64,000 nt of DNA from NCBI RefSeq assembly GCF_015207525.1, contig NZ_JADEWR010000004.1, positions 225,801 to 289,800 on the forward strand, written 5' to 3'. Positions 55,781-64,000 of the stretch are shown here, piece by piece. A model generated the notes under the pieces. It saw nothing but the letters and a program-made list of their open reading frames with translations, had not been told where the DNA came from and ran no database searches. The stretch's first letter is position 1, and every line of letters begins with the position of its first letter. Source of the stretch: Nodosilinea sp. LEGE 06152 (GTDB lineage Bacteria > Cyanobacteriota > Cyanobacteriia > Phormidesmidales > Phormidesmidaceae). A program made the translations under genes and the position numbers.

Positions 55781-55900
55781 AAATTACCTGACTGGATGTG
55801 GAGGAATCTGGAACAAATCTGTTCCCTACGCATCAATTTTATTCGCTCGGGGGAACGGTTTGCCCAGTTACACCAAAACAGCCTAAAGAATCGCGGCCGC

Positions 55901-56656
55901 CTAGGGAGCGGTGACCACCGTAATAGAGAGCGTCTCTGGCTCAGCGCTAATGGCAACAGGTGCCCCAGCGGGGATTGGTGGAGACTGATTACGCTGCGCA
56001 GCGCGCAGGGCGTCTAGCAGCCAGGGCTGAGCGGCGGCCCCAGGGGCGGCCAGGGCGACAAACTGGTTGGCGTAGACCACTTGGGCCATGGTGAGTGAAG
56101 CTCCATCGCTGCGCGGCAGCACTAGGGTGGCCCGATCGCTCGCCAGTTCTACAGTAGCCAGGCCATCAACCGAGCGGCCGAGCGTGCGGTTAGCGGTGCC
56201 AGGGGTAAAAGTAAAGGCCAGCTGGGCATTGACCAGGGCTTTTTGCAGATCGCTAGCGGCAGGAGAGTTGGGGGCAGGGCTGGCCTTGGCCTGCCGATCG
56301 CGGGCGATCGCCCCATTACCCCGGTACTCCTCGACCTTAGCCTGGGCCTGGGCATAGTTGGCGTCATCGGTGGGCACGCTCTCCAGAGCGGCGATCGCCT
56401 GCCCCCACAGGTCGCTCACCCGTTGCCAGTCGGCCTGGGTTTGAGCCGTTTGAGCCGCTACCGCCGCCTGCCAGCCCAGGTCAGTGCCCTGCTGCCAGGG
56501 CGACACCGCAAAATTGTTGAGAGTCAGCTCGGGTTCGGAAGGGTTACTCTGTCCATTGCTCTGGCCCAGATACGATAGGCCGATCGCGGCGGCGGCGATC
56601 GCTCCCACCCCGCCAATACTCCAGGCTAGGGGTGACTTCGCTAGATGCTGCACCAT
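55901..56656 (-). CDS. membrane-anchored protein of unknown function
   Basis: Protein of 251 residues. A single N-terminal hydrophobic helix (about residues 10-30: SIGGVGAIAAAAIGLSYLG) anchors it, leaving most of the chain outside the cytoplasm. A helical region follows (about residues 55-125) with QADWQRVSDLWGQAIAALESVP, resembling half of a TPR-like repeat seen in other cyanobacterial exported proteins. The C-terminal half is beta-rich and alanine-rich. The ATG at 56656 is preferred because it places the membrane helix normally. No family recognised. Confidence 0.75.
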   Translation of the reverse strand: MVQHLAKSPLAWSIGGVGAIAAAAIGLSYLGQSNGQSNPSEPELTLNNFAVSPWQQGTDLGWQAAVAAQTAQTQADWQRVSDLWGQAIAALESVPTDDANYAQAQAKVEEYRGNGAIARDRQAKASPAPNSPAASDLQKALVNAQLAFTFTPGTANRTLGRSVDGLATVELASDRATLVLPRSDGASLTMAQVVYANQFVALAAPGAAAQPWLLDALRAAQRNQSPPIPAGAPVAISAEPETLSITVVTAP

Positions 56657-56874
56657 AAAAACCTCGCACCATCGGTAGACCCTTAGTTTTTCAACGCAGC
56701 CAAAGCCACAACCGGGAAGTTTTAGAGCGGGTTTTGCGACCTCAAATTGACCTAGGCATGTCAGCAATTTCGGCTAAAGGTCTGATGCTATCAGCATTGC
56801 CGCACCCGGCCCAAAAATAGGTCAAGGGCTGTAGCTCCTGGGTCTTAGACCATCGGTGGCTATTGATGGCAGCT

Positions 56875-58512
56875 CTAGATTAAGCAGCTTAGATCGCCCG
56901 CTTTCTGACTGAATAGGAGATTTTCGCGGTAGTCAACTGGGCAATCAATAACGGCGGGCACGTTGTCTTCGAGTGCTGTTTTTAGAGTAGGAATAAAGTC
57001 TTCGGCTGACTCAATTCGGTAGCCCTTCAGGCCCATAGCCTCCGCCAATTTGACAAAGTCAGGGTTGGTAAAGTGAATGTAGGTTGACTCGCCATAGTAG
57101 TTCATCTGCTTCCACTCGATCAGCCCATAGCCACCGTCGTTAAAGATAACGGTGACAAAAGGCGTGCCCACCCGCAGAGCGGTTTCGAGTTCCTGGCAGT
57201 TCATCATAAAGCCGCCGTCGCCGGTCACCGCCACCACCTTGCGGTTGGGGTGCACCAGCTTGGCCGCCAGCGCCCCCGGCAGCGCAATGCCCATGGCCGC
57301 AAAGCCGTTTGAAATCAGGCAGGTGTTGGGGCGCAGGCAGTGGTAGTTGCGGGCCATCCACATTTTGTGGGCACCCACGTCAGAAATTACAATATCTTCG
57401 GCGCTGAGCACCTGGCGCAGGTCGTAGATCAGCTTTTGGGGCTTAATCGGGAAGCCGTAGTCGTCGGCGTATTGTTCATAATCGGCGCGAATTTCGTCGC
57501 GCACCTTGAGGCTAATGGGGTCAGGGTGGCCCTGGCGCTTCACCCGCTTAAGAATTTCCTCCAGCGAATCAGAAATATCGCCAATTACCTCTACTTTAGG
57601 AATGTAGCTGCTGTCGATTTCGGCGTGGGTGAGGTTGATGTGCAAAATCGGCAGGTTGCCCTCGGGATTCCATTTTTTGGGCGAATACTCGATCAGGTCG
57701 TAACCCACGGCAATGATCAAATCCGCCTGTTCCATGGCGCAGGTAATGTAGTCGCGCTGCTGCAACCCAATCGACCACAGCGCCAGCGGATGGGTATAGG
57801 GAATCACTCCCTTGCCCATGAAAGTGTTGGCCACCGGAATGTTGAGCTGGGTGGCAAACTCAGTCAGGGCTTCACTGGCGCTGGCCCGAATAGCGCCGTT
57901 ACCCACCAAAATCATCGGGTTGCTGGCCTGGGAAATAGCGACAGCCGCCTGCTGAATGCTCTGAAGTGAAGCGTAGGTCTTTTCCTGGCTGTCTTTGCGC
58001 AGGGCGGCCCCGACCACCTCCATCTCGGCAATATTTTCGGGCAGATCGATGTGCACTGCGCCGGGTTTTTCGGCCTGGGCCAGCTTAAAGGCCTTACGCA
58101 CAATCTCGGGGGTAATGCTGGGCCGCACAATCTGGGCATTCCACTTGGTAACCGGGGCAAACATGGCCACCAAATCGAGGTACTGGTGCGACTCGATGTG
58201 CATGCGATCGGTGCCTACCTGTCCGGTGATCGCTACCAGGGGGGCGCGATCTAGCGTCGCATCGGCCACGCCGGTCATCAGGTTAGTCGCCCCCGGCCCC
58301 AAAGTAGAAAGGCAAACCCCCGCCTTGCCGGTCAGCCGCCCGTAGACATCGGCCATAAAGGCCGCTCCCTGCTCGTGACGGGTGGTAATGAACTGAATGG
58401 ACGATCGCTTGAGCGCCTGGAGCAGCTGCAGGTTTTCTTCCCCCGGCAGACCAAAGATGTACTCGACGCCTTCGTTCTCAAGGCACTGGACAAGCAATTC
58501 GGCGGTGTTCAT
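56875..58512 (-). CDS. 2-oxoglutarate decarboxylase (acetolactate-synthase-like ThDP enzyme)
   Basis: Thiamine-diphosphate enzyme of 545 residues that looks like acetolactate synthase. The ThDP glutamate is E47 in RHEQGAAFMADVYGRL, and GDGGFMMN starts the diphosphate/Mg motif. In Synechococcus 7002 the homologous gene next to a succinic semialdehyde dehydrogenase gene encodes 2-oxoglutarate decarboxylase, which closes the cyanobacterial TCA cycle. Here the aldehyde dehydrogenase gene is directly upstream on the same strand (95 bases between), so this role is preferred over branched-chain amino acid synthesis. A genuine acetolactate synthase role cannot be excluded from sequence alone. Confidence 0.85.
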   Translation of the reverse strand: MNTAELLVQCLENEGVEYIFGLPGEENLQLLQALKRSSIQFITTRHEQGAAFMADVYGRLTGKAGVCLSTLGPGATNLMTGVADATLDRAPLVAITGQVGTDRMHIESHQYLDLVAMFAPVTKWNAQIVRPSITPEIVRKAFKLAQAEKPGAVHIDLPENIAEMEVVGAALRKDSQEKTYASLQSIQQAAVAISQASNPMILVGNGAIRASASEALTEFATQLNIPVANTFMGKGVIPYTHPLALWSIGLQQRDYITCAMEQADLIIAVGYDLIEYSPKKWNPEGNLPILHINLTHAEIDSSYIPKVEVIGDISDSLEEILKRVKRQGHPDPISLKVRDEIRADYEQYADDYGFPIKPQKLIYDLRQVLSAEDIVISDVGAHKMWMARNYHCLRPNTCLISNGFAAMGIALPGALAAKLVHPNRKVVAVTGDGGFMMNCQELETALRVGTPFVTVIFNDGGYGLIEWKQMNYYGESTYIHFTNPDFVKLAEAMGLKGYRIESAEDFIPTLKTALEDNVPAVIDCPVDYRENLLFSQKAGDLSCLI

Positions 58513-58607
58513 AGCGTGTTAAGGAGGGGTAATTGGTCGCGAAAACGGGGGTGAATGGCAACCGATGCAACGGTGCTTAATGCGTTAGAACGTGGGGGAT
58601 GGAGGGC

Positions 58608-59999
58608 CTACTTAACCCACACGGTTTTGATGTTGACGAACTCGTGAATACCCTGGCGGCCCAGCTCTCTTCCATATCCTGAGCGCTTAATACCGCCAAA
58701 GGGCAGGCGGGGGTCAGACTTTACCAAACCATTAATAAAGACTGCCCCAGCCTCCAGTTCGGCCATCAGGCGCTCTTGCTCAGCGGGGTCTTGGCTCCAG
58801 GCGCTGGCTCCCAGCCCAAAGGGAATGTCGTTGGCCCGCGCGATCGCCTCGTCTAAACTGGCAACGCGAAACACCAGCGCCACCGGGCCAAAGAACTCCT
58901 CCTGGTCGGCGGGGGTGCCGGGCGGCAGGGCGGCGAGAATGGTGGGCGGAAACCAGTTGCCGTTCTGCAAATCGGCGGGCAGCTTCGCCTTCAGCGCCGC
59001 AACATCGCCACCGATGAGGGCGGTGCCCCCCGCGGCCAGGCAGGCGTTGACCTGCTGCTCTAGCTCGGCGGCAATGTCGGGGGTAGACATGGGGCCGACG
59101 GTAACCCCGTCATTTAGAGGGTCGCCCACCACCAGGGCGGCAAATTTTTCGGTCAGCCCCTGCTCAAACTGATCAGCGATCGCCTCATGGACAATGAACC
59201 GCTTGGCGGCAATACACGACTGACCGTTATTGAGCATGCGGGCGGTGGCGGCGGTGGCGATCGCCGCATCCAAATCGGCACTGGGCATGACAATAAACGG
59301 ATCGCTGCCGCCCAGCTCCAGCACCGTCTTTTTGATCTGCTGACCGCAGGCGGCGGCCAGGCTGGCCCCGGCAGGTTCGCTACCGGTTAGGGTGGCGGCT
59401 TTGATGCGATCGTCGGTGACCAGCTTGGCAATGCGATCGCCCCCAATCAGCAGCGTCTGAAACGCCCCCTCCGGCAGCCCCGCCTTTTGAAAAATTTCCT
59501 CGATCGCCAGGGCGCACTGGGGCACGTTGGAGGCGTGCTTGAGCAGACCCACATTGCCCGCCATCAGGGCCGGGGCCGCAAAGCGAAACACCTGCCAAAA
59601 CGGGAAGTTCCAGGGCATCACCGCCAGCACTGGCCCCATGGGCTGGTAGCGCACAAAACTGCGGCTGGCGTCGGTAGTGGCAGGCTCGTCGGCCAAAAAC
59701 TCGGCTCCGTGGTCGGCGTAGTAGCGGCAGACCAGGGCGCTTTTTTCGACTTCGGCTACCGCCCCGGCCAGCGGCTTGCCCATCTCCAGGGTCATGATTT
59801 TGGCGTAGGCGGCTTTGTTGTCGTCAAGCACCTGGGCCGCCTGACGCAGCCAGGTAGCCCGCTGCTCAAACGATGTCTGACGGTAGGTGGTAAACGCTTT
59901 GGCCGCCAGGGCGAGCTTGTGCTCAACGTCGGCGTCGCTCAAAGGTTCAAAGGTCTTGAAAACTGCTCCGGTGGCGGGGTTAATACTACTAATGGGCAT
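58608..59999 (-). CDS. succinate-semialdehyde dehydrogenase
   Basis: Aldehyde dehydrogenase of 463 residues. Catalytic cysteine C262 lies in NNGQSCIAAKRF and the general base E228 in LELGGSDPF. VMPWNFPFWQ and LTGSEPAG are cofactor-binding segments. The relatively short chain and C-terminus (KRSGYGRELGRQGIHEFVNIKTVWV) match bacterial NADP-dependent succinate-semialdehyde dehydrogenases of the cyanobacterial type. It oxidises succinic semialdehyde produced by the enzyme encoded just downstream to succinate. First gene of a two-gene operon. Confidence 0.9.
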   Translation of the reverse strand: MPISSINPATGAVFKTFEPLSDADVEHKLALAAKAFTTYRQTSFEQRATWLRQAAQVLDDNKAAYAKIMTLEMGKPLAGAVAEVEKSALVCRYYADHGAEFLADEPATTDASRSFVRYQPMGPVLAVMPWNFPFWQVFRFAAPALMAGNVGLLKHASNVPQCALAIEEIFQKAGLPEGAFQTLLIGGDRIAKLVTDDRIKAATLTGSEPAGASLAAACGQQIKKTVLELGGSDPFIVMPSADLDAAIATAATARMLNNGQSCIAAKRFIVHEAIADQFEQGLTEKFAALVVGDPLNDGVTVGPMSTPDIAAELEQQVNACLAAGGTALIGGDVAALKAKLPADLQNGNWFPPTILAALPPGTPADQEEFFGPVALVFRVASLDEAIARANDIPFGLGASAWSQDPAEQERLMAELEAGAVFINGLVKSDPRLPFGGIKRSGYGRELGRQGIHEFVNIKTVWVK

Positions 60000-60300
60000 G
60001 GTTTGACCTCCTGTTGGTCAACTGAGGTCGGCGGCCAGTTCGATCGCGTCTACGGCACAGCTGCCCCTGGAACACGGCCGCTAGGTCGTACCCCCAGGGT
60101 CTTAGCTGGGTCTAAATCTCGACAACCCAGCCCGTCGGCTATGAACTGTATTGGCGCTCAGAACGAGGGTAGCTTTGGTCGTCAACCTCTAAACTAAGTC
60201 TCTCTTAACTGTGCCCTGAAGCACAAAAAGCTACCCTCCCATCCTATTACTTCTGCACAAAACATAGTGTTATGTAACGTTGACCAAATAGCGCCTGTTT
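60000..60300. other. intergenic region upstream of the 2-oxoglutarate bypass operon
   Basis: About 300 bases between two minus-strand genes, holding the probable promoter for the succinic semialdehyde dehydrogenase operon. No gene, repeat or convincing hairpin was seen. Confidence 0.5.
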
Positions 60301-62856
60301 TCAAGGAGTTGAGGCCCCATTGGGGATGCTGGCCTGGGCCCAGGGCCAGGGGTTGGCCAGCAGGGCTGTTGCCCCATCGCGCCCCAGGGGTTGAGAAAAC
60401 AGATAACCCTGTCCCCGCCGACAGCCCATTGCTCGCAGTCGAGCCAGCTGGGTTTCGGTCTCAATGCCTTCGGCTACCAGGTCCATATTCAGCTTTTGCC
60501 CCAGAGTGATTATGGTGTGCACAATTTCGCGATCGTCGTCGCTCTGGTCCATACGGCCCACAAAAGATTGATCAATTTTGAGGGTGTCTGTCGGGAAGCG
60601 ATGCAGATAGCTCAGCGATGAGTAGCCGGTGCCAAAGTCGTCGATCGCCAGCTTCAACCCCAGCTGCTTAAGCCGGTGCATCAGGTCTACAGCCCCATCG
60701 ACATCGCGCATAATCATGCTTTCGGTAATCTCAAGCTGCACTCGATTGCCAACCAGCGCCAGCTCTTGCAGAGTATCGCCAAACTGAATGACCAAATCGG
60801 CCTGGTGAAACTGTCGCCGCGAAAGGTTAATGCTCATCGTCAGCGGCTGGTCAGGAAACTGCTGCTGCCAGGCCTTGAGCTGGGTACAGGCGGCCCGAAA
60901 AATCCACTGACCCAGGTGCACAATCAACCCTGTTTCTTCGGTGACTTGAATAAACTGCCCCGGCGACACAAAGCCCTCCTCGGGCCGATACCACCGCACC
61001 AGCGCCTCAAACCCGGCAATGCGGCCGCTCTGAAGACAAACGATGGGCTGGTAGTGCAGCAAAAACTCGTTGTTTTCAAAGGCGCTGAGCAGATGGCTCT
61101 CTAGCTCTAGACGACGCACCGCCTCTTCGTGCATGGTGCTGGCAAACACCTCGTGGCGATACTCGTGCAGCGCCTTGGCCCGGTACATGGCGGTATGGGC
61201 ATCGCGCAACAGGTCTTGGGCTGTGGGCGGGTGGTCGCGGTGGGCCATGGCTACCCCCATGGAGCTAGTCACCGAGAGCCGCCGCCGCGCCACCGAAAAG
61301 GGAGCCGACAGCTCGGTTTGCAGGCGGCCGAGCCACTGGTCTACGGTGGTTTGGTCGTGCACCGGCAGCAAAAAGGCAAACTCGTCGCCGCCTACCCTTG
61401 CCAGCTGGGCCGAGGTGGGCAGAAACTGCCGCAGCCGCTGGCCAATCGTTTTCAGCACGCGATCGCCCATTAGGTGGCCAAAGGACTGGTTGATCAGCTT
61501 AAAGCGATCGATATCTAAAAACACCACCGTGACCGCCGTGCCGGGGTGGTGCTGCAGCGCCCGCTGCACCTGCAGCAGAAACATGTCGCGCCCTGGCAGC
61601 ATCGTGAGCTGGTCGTAGCTGCTGCGGTACAGCGCCTTTTGGGTAAGCACCAGCCCCAGGGCCAGCAAAAAGGCGGCGATGGGTTCGACGGTGGGTACCC
61701 ACACCAGCTGGGCCAGGGCCAGACCGCTAAGGCCCCAAATGCCCAAGACAATACTGCCGCTGAGCACCAGCAGGCTCGCCGGACGGCGCACAGCCCACCC
61801 AGCCACACCAGCCACCAGGGTCCAGCCCAGCAGCCAGAGGAACTCGCCCCACTGCGGCAAAAATTGGTAGAGGGCGGGTTCGCCCGCGATCGCATCGAGC
61901 AGCTGGCTAATGCTCTGGGCGTGCATCTCTACCCCCGCCATCACAAACTGCGACGACTGATCCTGACTAAAGGGAGTAAAAAACTCGTCCTTCAAACTAG
62001 AGGCCGTCGAGCCAACCAGCACAATGTTGCCCCGCACCCAGTCGGGGGGCACCGCCCCCGCCAACACCTGGGTAATTGTCAGGCTGGGGGCCGTTTGGTA
62101 GGAAGTACGGTACTTCAGCAGCACCTGGTAGCCCCGGTTGTCGACCCTGGCGTAGCCGCCATCACCGGGCATCAAAGCCGGAAATTTGGCATCCCCAATG
62201 CGCAACAGGTCGTTTTGCCGATCGACTTGAAACGGCAGATCGCGGTGGTAGGCCAGCACCACCCGCAGCGGAAACGAGAAAAACGGGTCCTCTGCAGCCG
62301 ATACGTACAGGAGGTTGCGACGCAGTACCCCGTCGGGGTCAATGACCAAATCGTTGAAGCCCAGCTGATCAGCGGGCCAGGTGGGGGGGGCTGGTACCTC
62401 AATGCCCTTCCCCTGCTTGCCCACGTTGAAAATGCCAATTACGTTAGAAGCCTCAAAGGCCTGGGCCAAAGCGGCCCGACCGGGCATATCCTGCGGCGTG
62501 TTGCGGTACAGGTCTAAGCCCACCACCGTCGGTTCGTGGCGCTGCACCTCTGCAATGATGTCGGCTATTACCTGGTCAGACAGGGGCCAACCGTAGGCTT
62601 CGAGATCGGCCTCAGTGACTTCTACCAGCAGCAGGCGGGGGTCTGGCGACTCCTGGATTTGAAGGCGGGTGAGCAGGTCAAAGCTCAACATCTCAAAGGT
62701 TTCAAACAGCTGCAGCCGCTTACCCATAGACACCAGCGTCAGCGCCAGCAGACTAGAAACCAGCACGGCTCGACTGCCAAAATTAATCGGTTGTGACAAA
62801 TAAGCGGCTAGCTGACGAAACTGCTGACCCAAGGGCCAGGTCCGGAAATGCACCAT
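60301..62856 (-). CDS. CHASE2 sensor with GGDEF and EAL domains
   Basis: Cyclic-di-GMP signalling protein of 851 residues. A first membrane helix (29-45) precedes an extracytoplasmic CHASE2 domain (about 50-325, with VVGLDLYRNTP and VLVGSTASSLKDEFFTPFS). Three further helices follow (337-355, 362-383, 387-407). The GGDEF domain has an intact active site GGDEF (489-493), and the EAL domain an intact GFEALVRW (615-622) with DDFGTGYSSLSYL. Both synthesis and hydrolysis of c-di-GMP are therefore possible. The ligand of CHASE2 is unknown. Length normal for this architecture. Confidence 0.95.
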   Translation of the reverse strand: MVHFRTWPLGQQFRQLAAYLSQPINFGSRAVLVSSLLALTLVSMGKRLQLFETFEMLSFDLLTRLQIQESPDPRLLLVEVTEADLEAYGWPLSDQVIADIIAEVQRHEPTVVGLDLYRNTPQDMPGRAALAQAFEASNVIGIFNVGKQGKGIEVPAPPTWPADQLGFNDLVIDPDGVLRRNLLYVSAAEDPFFSFPLRVVLAYHRDLPFQVDRQNDLLRIGDAKFPALMPGDGGYARVDNRGYQVLLKYRTSYQTAPSLTITQVLAGAVPPDWVRGNIVLVGSTASSLKDEFFTPFSQDQSSQFVMAGVEMHAQSISQLLDAIAGEPALYQFLPQWGEFLWLLGWTLVAGVAGWAVRRPASLLVLSGSIVLGIWGLSGLALAQLVWVPTVEPIAAFLLALGLVLTQKALYRSSYDQLTMLPGRDMFLLQVQRALQHHPGTAVTVVFLDIDRFKLINQSFGHLMGDRVLKTIGQRLRQFLPTSAQLARVGGDEFAFLLPVHDQTTVDQWLGRLQTELSAPFSVARRRLSVTSSMGVAMAHRDHPPTAQDLLRDAHTAMYRAKALHEYRHEVFASTMHEEAVRRLELESHLLSAFENNEFLLHYQPIVCLQSGRIAGFEALVRWYRPEEGFVSPGQFIQVTEETGLIVHLGQWIFRAACTQLKAWQQQFPDQPLTMSINLSRRQFHQADLVIQFGDTLQELALVGNRVQLEITESMIMRDVDGAVDLMHRLKQLGLKLAIDDFGTGYSSLSYLHRFPTDTLKIDQSFVGRMDQSDDDREIVHTIITLGQKLNMDLVAEGIETETQLARLRAMGCRRGQGYLFSQPLGRDGATALLANPWPWAQASIPNGASTP

Positions 62857-63017
62857 GGATTAGACCGACAACGGTAGGCGTGGACAATGGCAGACATTGA
62901 CTCAGATTCCTGGATATACAGATATACAGGGCGTTATCGGCGCTATCCGGACATCCTTAGGGTCTAGATTGCGGCTAGCGCCCTCTGGCATCCCTGGACC
63001 TGCCAAGGCCACAAACG

Positions 63018-63224
63018 TTAAGCCATAGTGTCATGGTGTAGAGCATTAACCCAGTGGGTGCCGCCCCCTCGTCGCTGGCCCGGAAACTCATCGCGGGGGC
63101 CGTTGGCCTGGCGATCGCACCCCAGGCTGGGCCAGTGCAGCAGTAGCAAAGTTAACACGCTGACTCCTACCAGCATGGCCGTGCCGCTGGGCCAGATGAA
63201 TACTCGTATAAGGGTTGCCTTCAT
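63018..63224 (-). CDS. possible small membrane peptide
   Basis: Open frame of 68 residues starting at the ATG at 63224. Residues 10-32 are hydrophobic (VFIWPSGTAMLVGVSVLTLLLL), then the chain is polar with a PGQRRGGGTHW segment. The hydrophobic core and arginine-rich tail could be real, but there is no clear ribosome-binding site or relative. Reported as tentative. Confidence 0.35.
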   Translation of the reverse strand: MKATLIRVFIWPSGTAMLVGVSVLTLLLLHWPSLGCDRQANGPRDEFPGQRRGGGTHWVNALHHDTMA

Positions 63225-63236
63225 AGCTGGAACCAA

Positions 63237-64000
63237 CCTTAGAACAGTGACAGAACTCCTCCATTCCCACTGATCCAGGCTCGCCGTTGCGGTCCTGATG
63301 CTGCCGGAGGCATAGTGTGATTCTTCACGCTCAAGGTTTTATTCGATACTTGACTACCCAGGCTTTTACGGAAGCTTTATGCTCCTATAAAGGCCTGCAA
63401 ATGTCCCTTAACCCCAAGGGTGACAGCCGATCGCGTTTGTTCTAACCCTGCCGAGGGCGGAGGCGAGCTGACGTTGAAGCAGACTCAGGCATTAAAAACT
63501 TGTTAAGGGAAGGCCCTACCACCCCGTTCCCCAGATATGCTGAACGCAAGATACCTCCTAACTGCGTCTCCAGCCCCGTCTGACCCCTCTGTTGGTGTCA
63601 TTAAGATGGGGCTGCTACTTTGTACAGTTAGGTTTTAGAGGGTTAGTTATTCAATCAGGTGTAGTGACTGAGGGTGGGTGACCCACTAAGCCTACGGATA
63701 TTCTAGGCACCTGTACTTGAAAGAATCTCTCAGGGTTTCACTGGCCTTCGACAGCGCTGAACTCCAGACCAGCGGTTCCGTCGCAGCCACTAGGGCAAGC
63801 TTGAAGCGAATACCCTAAAGTCTTTGTAAGGAATGTCGTTGCATATACAAATTTTAGATGTTACGCTGAAAAATTATTCGCTTGTTTGCGAATAACCTCG
63901 AAAGCTAGCTTTTTTTGCCCTGGTAGCTAAGCAAGTGCTGTTACCGGGGTTGCTGCTTTCTATTGCCCCCAGCTACAGCTTGTCGCTAGGTCTACCGTTG
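63237..64000. other. gene-free end of window
   Basis: More than 760 bases without a supported gene on either strand. An inverted repeat at 63874-63895 is listed separately, and a short palindrome AAAGCTAGCTTT followed by T residues lies at 63901-63917. The region could hold a promoter or RNA for a gene beyond the window, but no known RNA family was recognised. Confidence 0.5.
63874..63895. repeat. perfect 8-bp inverted repeat TTATTCGC/GCGAATAA
   Basis: TTATTCGC (63874-63881) and GCGAATAA (63888-63895) form a perfect inverted repeat around the loop TTGTTT. It could be an operator for a dimeric regulator or an RNA hairpin. It lies in the gene-free end of the window, so the controlled gene is not visible. 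Confidence 0.7.

Noticed and set aside
61546-62517. A 323-residue open frame on the plus strand opposite the CHASE2-GGDEF-EAL gene
   Set aside because: It mirrors the GC-rich third positions of the opposite strand, is rich in Q, H and G without family motifs, and lies wholly inside a well-supported gene.
63901-64000. GC-rich stem-like sequence at the right edge, considered as an SRP or other structural RNA
   Set aside because: The conserved SRP tetraloop motif and pairing arms could not be found, and the window ends before any complete structure.

Overview
The window reads as a cyanobacterial chromosome segment. The octamer GCGATCGC (HIP1) recurs throughout, both inside genes and between them. 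The gene content fits: a Psb28-like photosystem II factor, the cyanobacterial divinyl reductase BciB, a chloroplast-Tic21-like DUF3611 protein, a gas-vesicle gene set, the hormogonium polysaccharide pseudopilin operon, a Ser/Thr kinase with WD40 repeats, and the cyanobacterial 2-oxoglutarate decarboxylase / succinic semialdehyde dehydrogenase pair. Hps and gas-vesicle genes together suggest a gliding, buoyancy-capable, probably filamentous cyanobacterium. Codon use is GC-rich apart from a TIR-domain gene (about 3.8-4.8 kb) and a DUF gene (about 40.4-41.0 kb).

Layout. 0-8 kb: an RDD protein, a zinc peptidase, the Psb28-like protein, an NAD-epimerase and pdxH; then an AT-rich islet with a TIR protein and a degenerate Uma2 gene; then tldD, the DUF3611 protein and fabG. 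8-15.6 kb: the hpsA-B-C-D operon on the minus strand. 16-22 kb: an unknown protein, an FtsH lacking its first membrane helix, bciB and the WD40 kinase. 22-32 kb: a split gas-vesicle region. gvpA-C-N-J-(small ORF)-K lie on the minus strand and gvpF-G on the plus strand, separated by a TPR protein, a glutamine-synthetase-like enzyme and an orphan solute-binding lipoprotein. 32-37 kb: tRNA-Gln, argJ, an acetyltransferase, then minC-minD-minE and a ferredoxin. 37.2-37.4 kb: a noncoding RNA with the structure of 6S RNA and its own promoter and terminator. 37.5-47 kb: a complementary pair of M16 peptidases, a DUF protein, a TauE exporter, a phosphoesterase, a hydrolase, an acyltransferase, rlmN and an SPFH protein. 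47-56 kb: Ap4A phosphorylase, glutathione transferase, a MerA-like flavoenzyme, a YbdK-type ligase, tRNA-Thr, a cation/proton antiporter and a nitrilase. 56-63 kb: the 2-oxoglutarate bypass operon and a CHASE2-GGDEF-EAL signalling protein.

The most distinctive observation is in the gas-vesicle operon. The GvpC-position protein and GvpN, encoded back to back with a 4-bp overlap, each carry a flexible linker and then the same kind of C-terminal winged-helix-like domain of about 60 residues (19 of 50 residues identical without gaps). Neither the shell-strengthening protein GvpC nor the AAA ATPase GvpN has such a domain in the classical Anabaena versions as I recall them. This suggests a paired docking module coupling GvpN to GvpC, or both to a common partner.

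Other points of note are the 6S RNA locus, the stem-loop between gvpA and gvpC, the one-helix FtsH, the MinE with a 70-residue disordered tail, and the TIR/Uma2 islet. No CRISPR array, insertion sequence, rRNA gene or prophage was seen.
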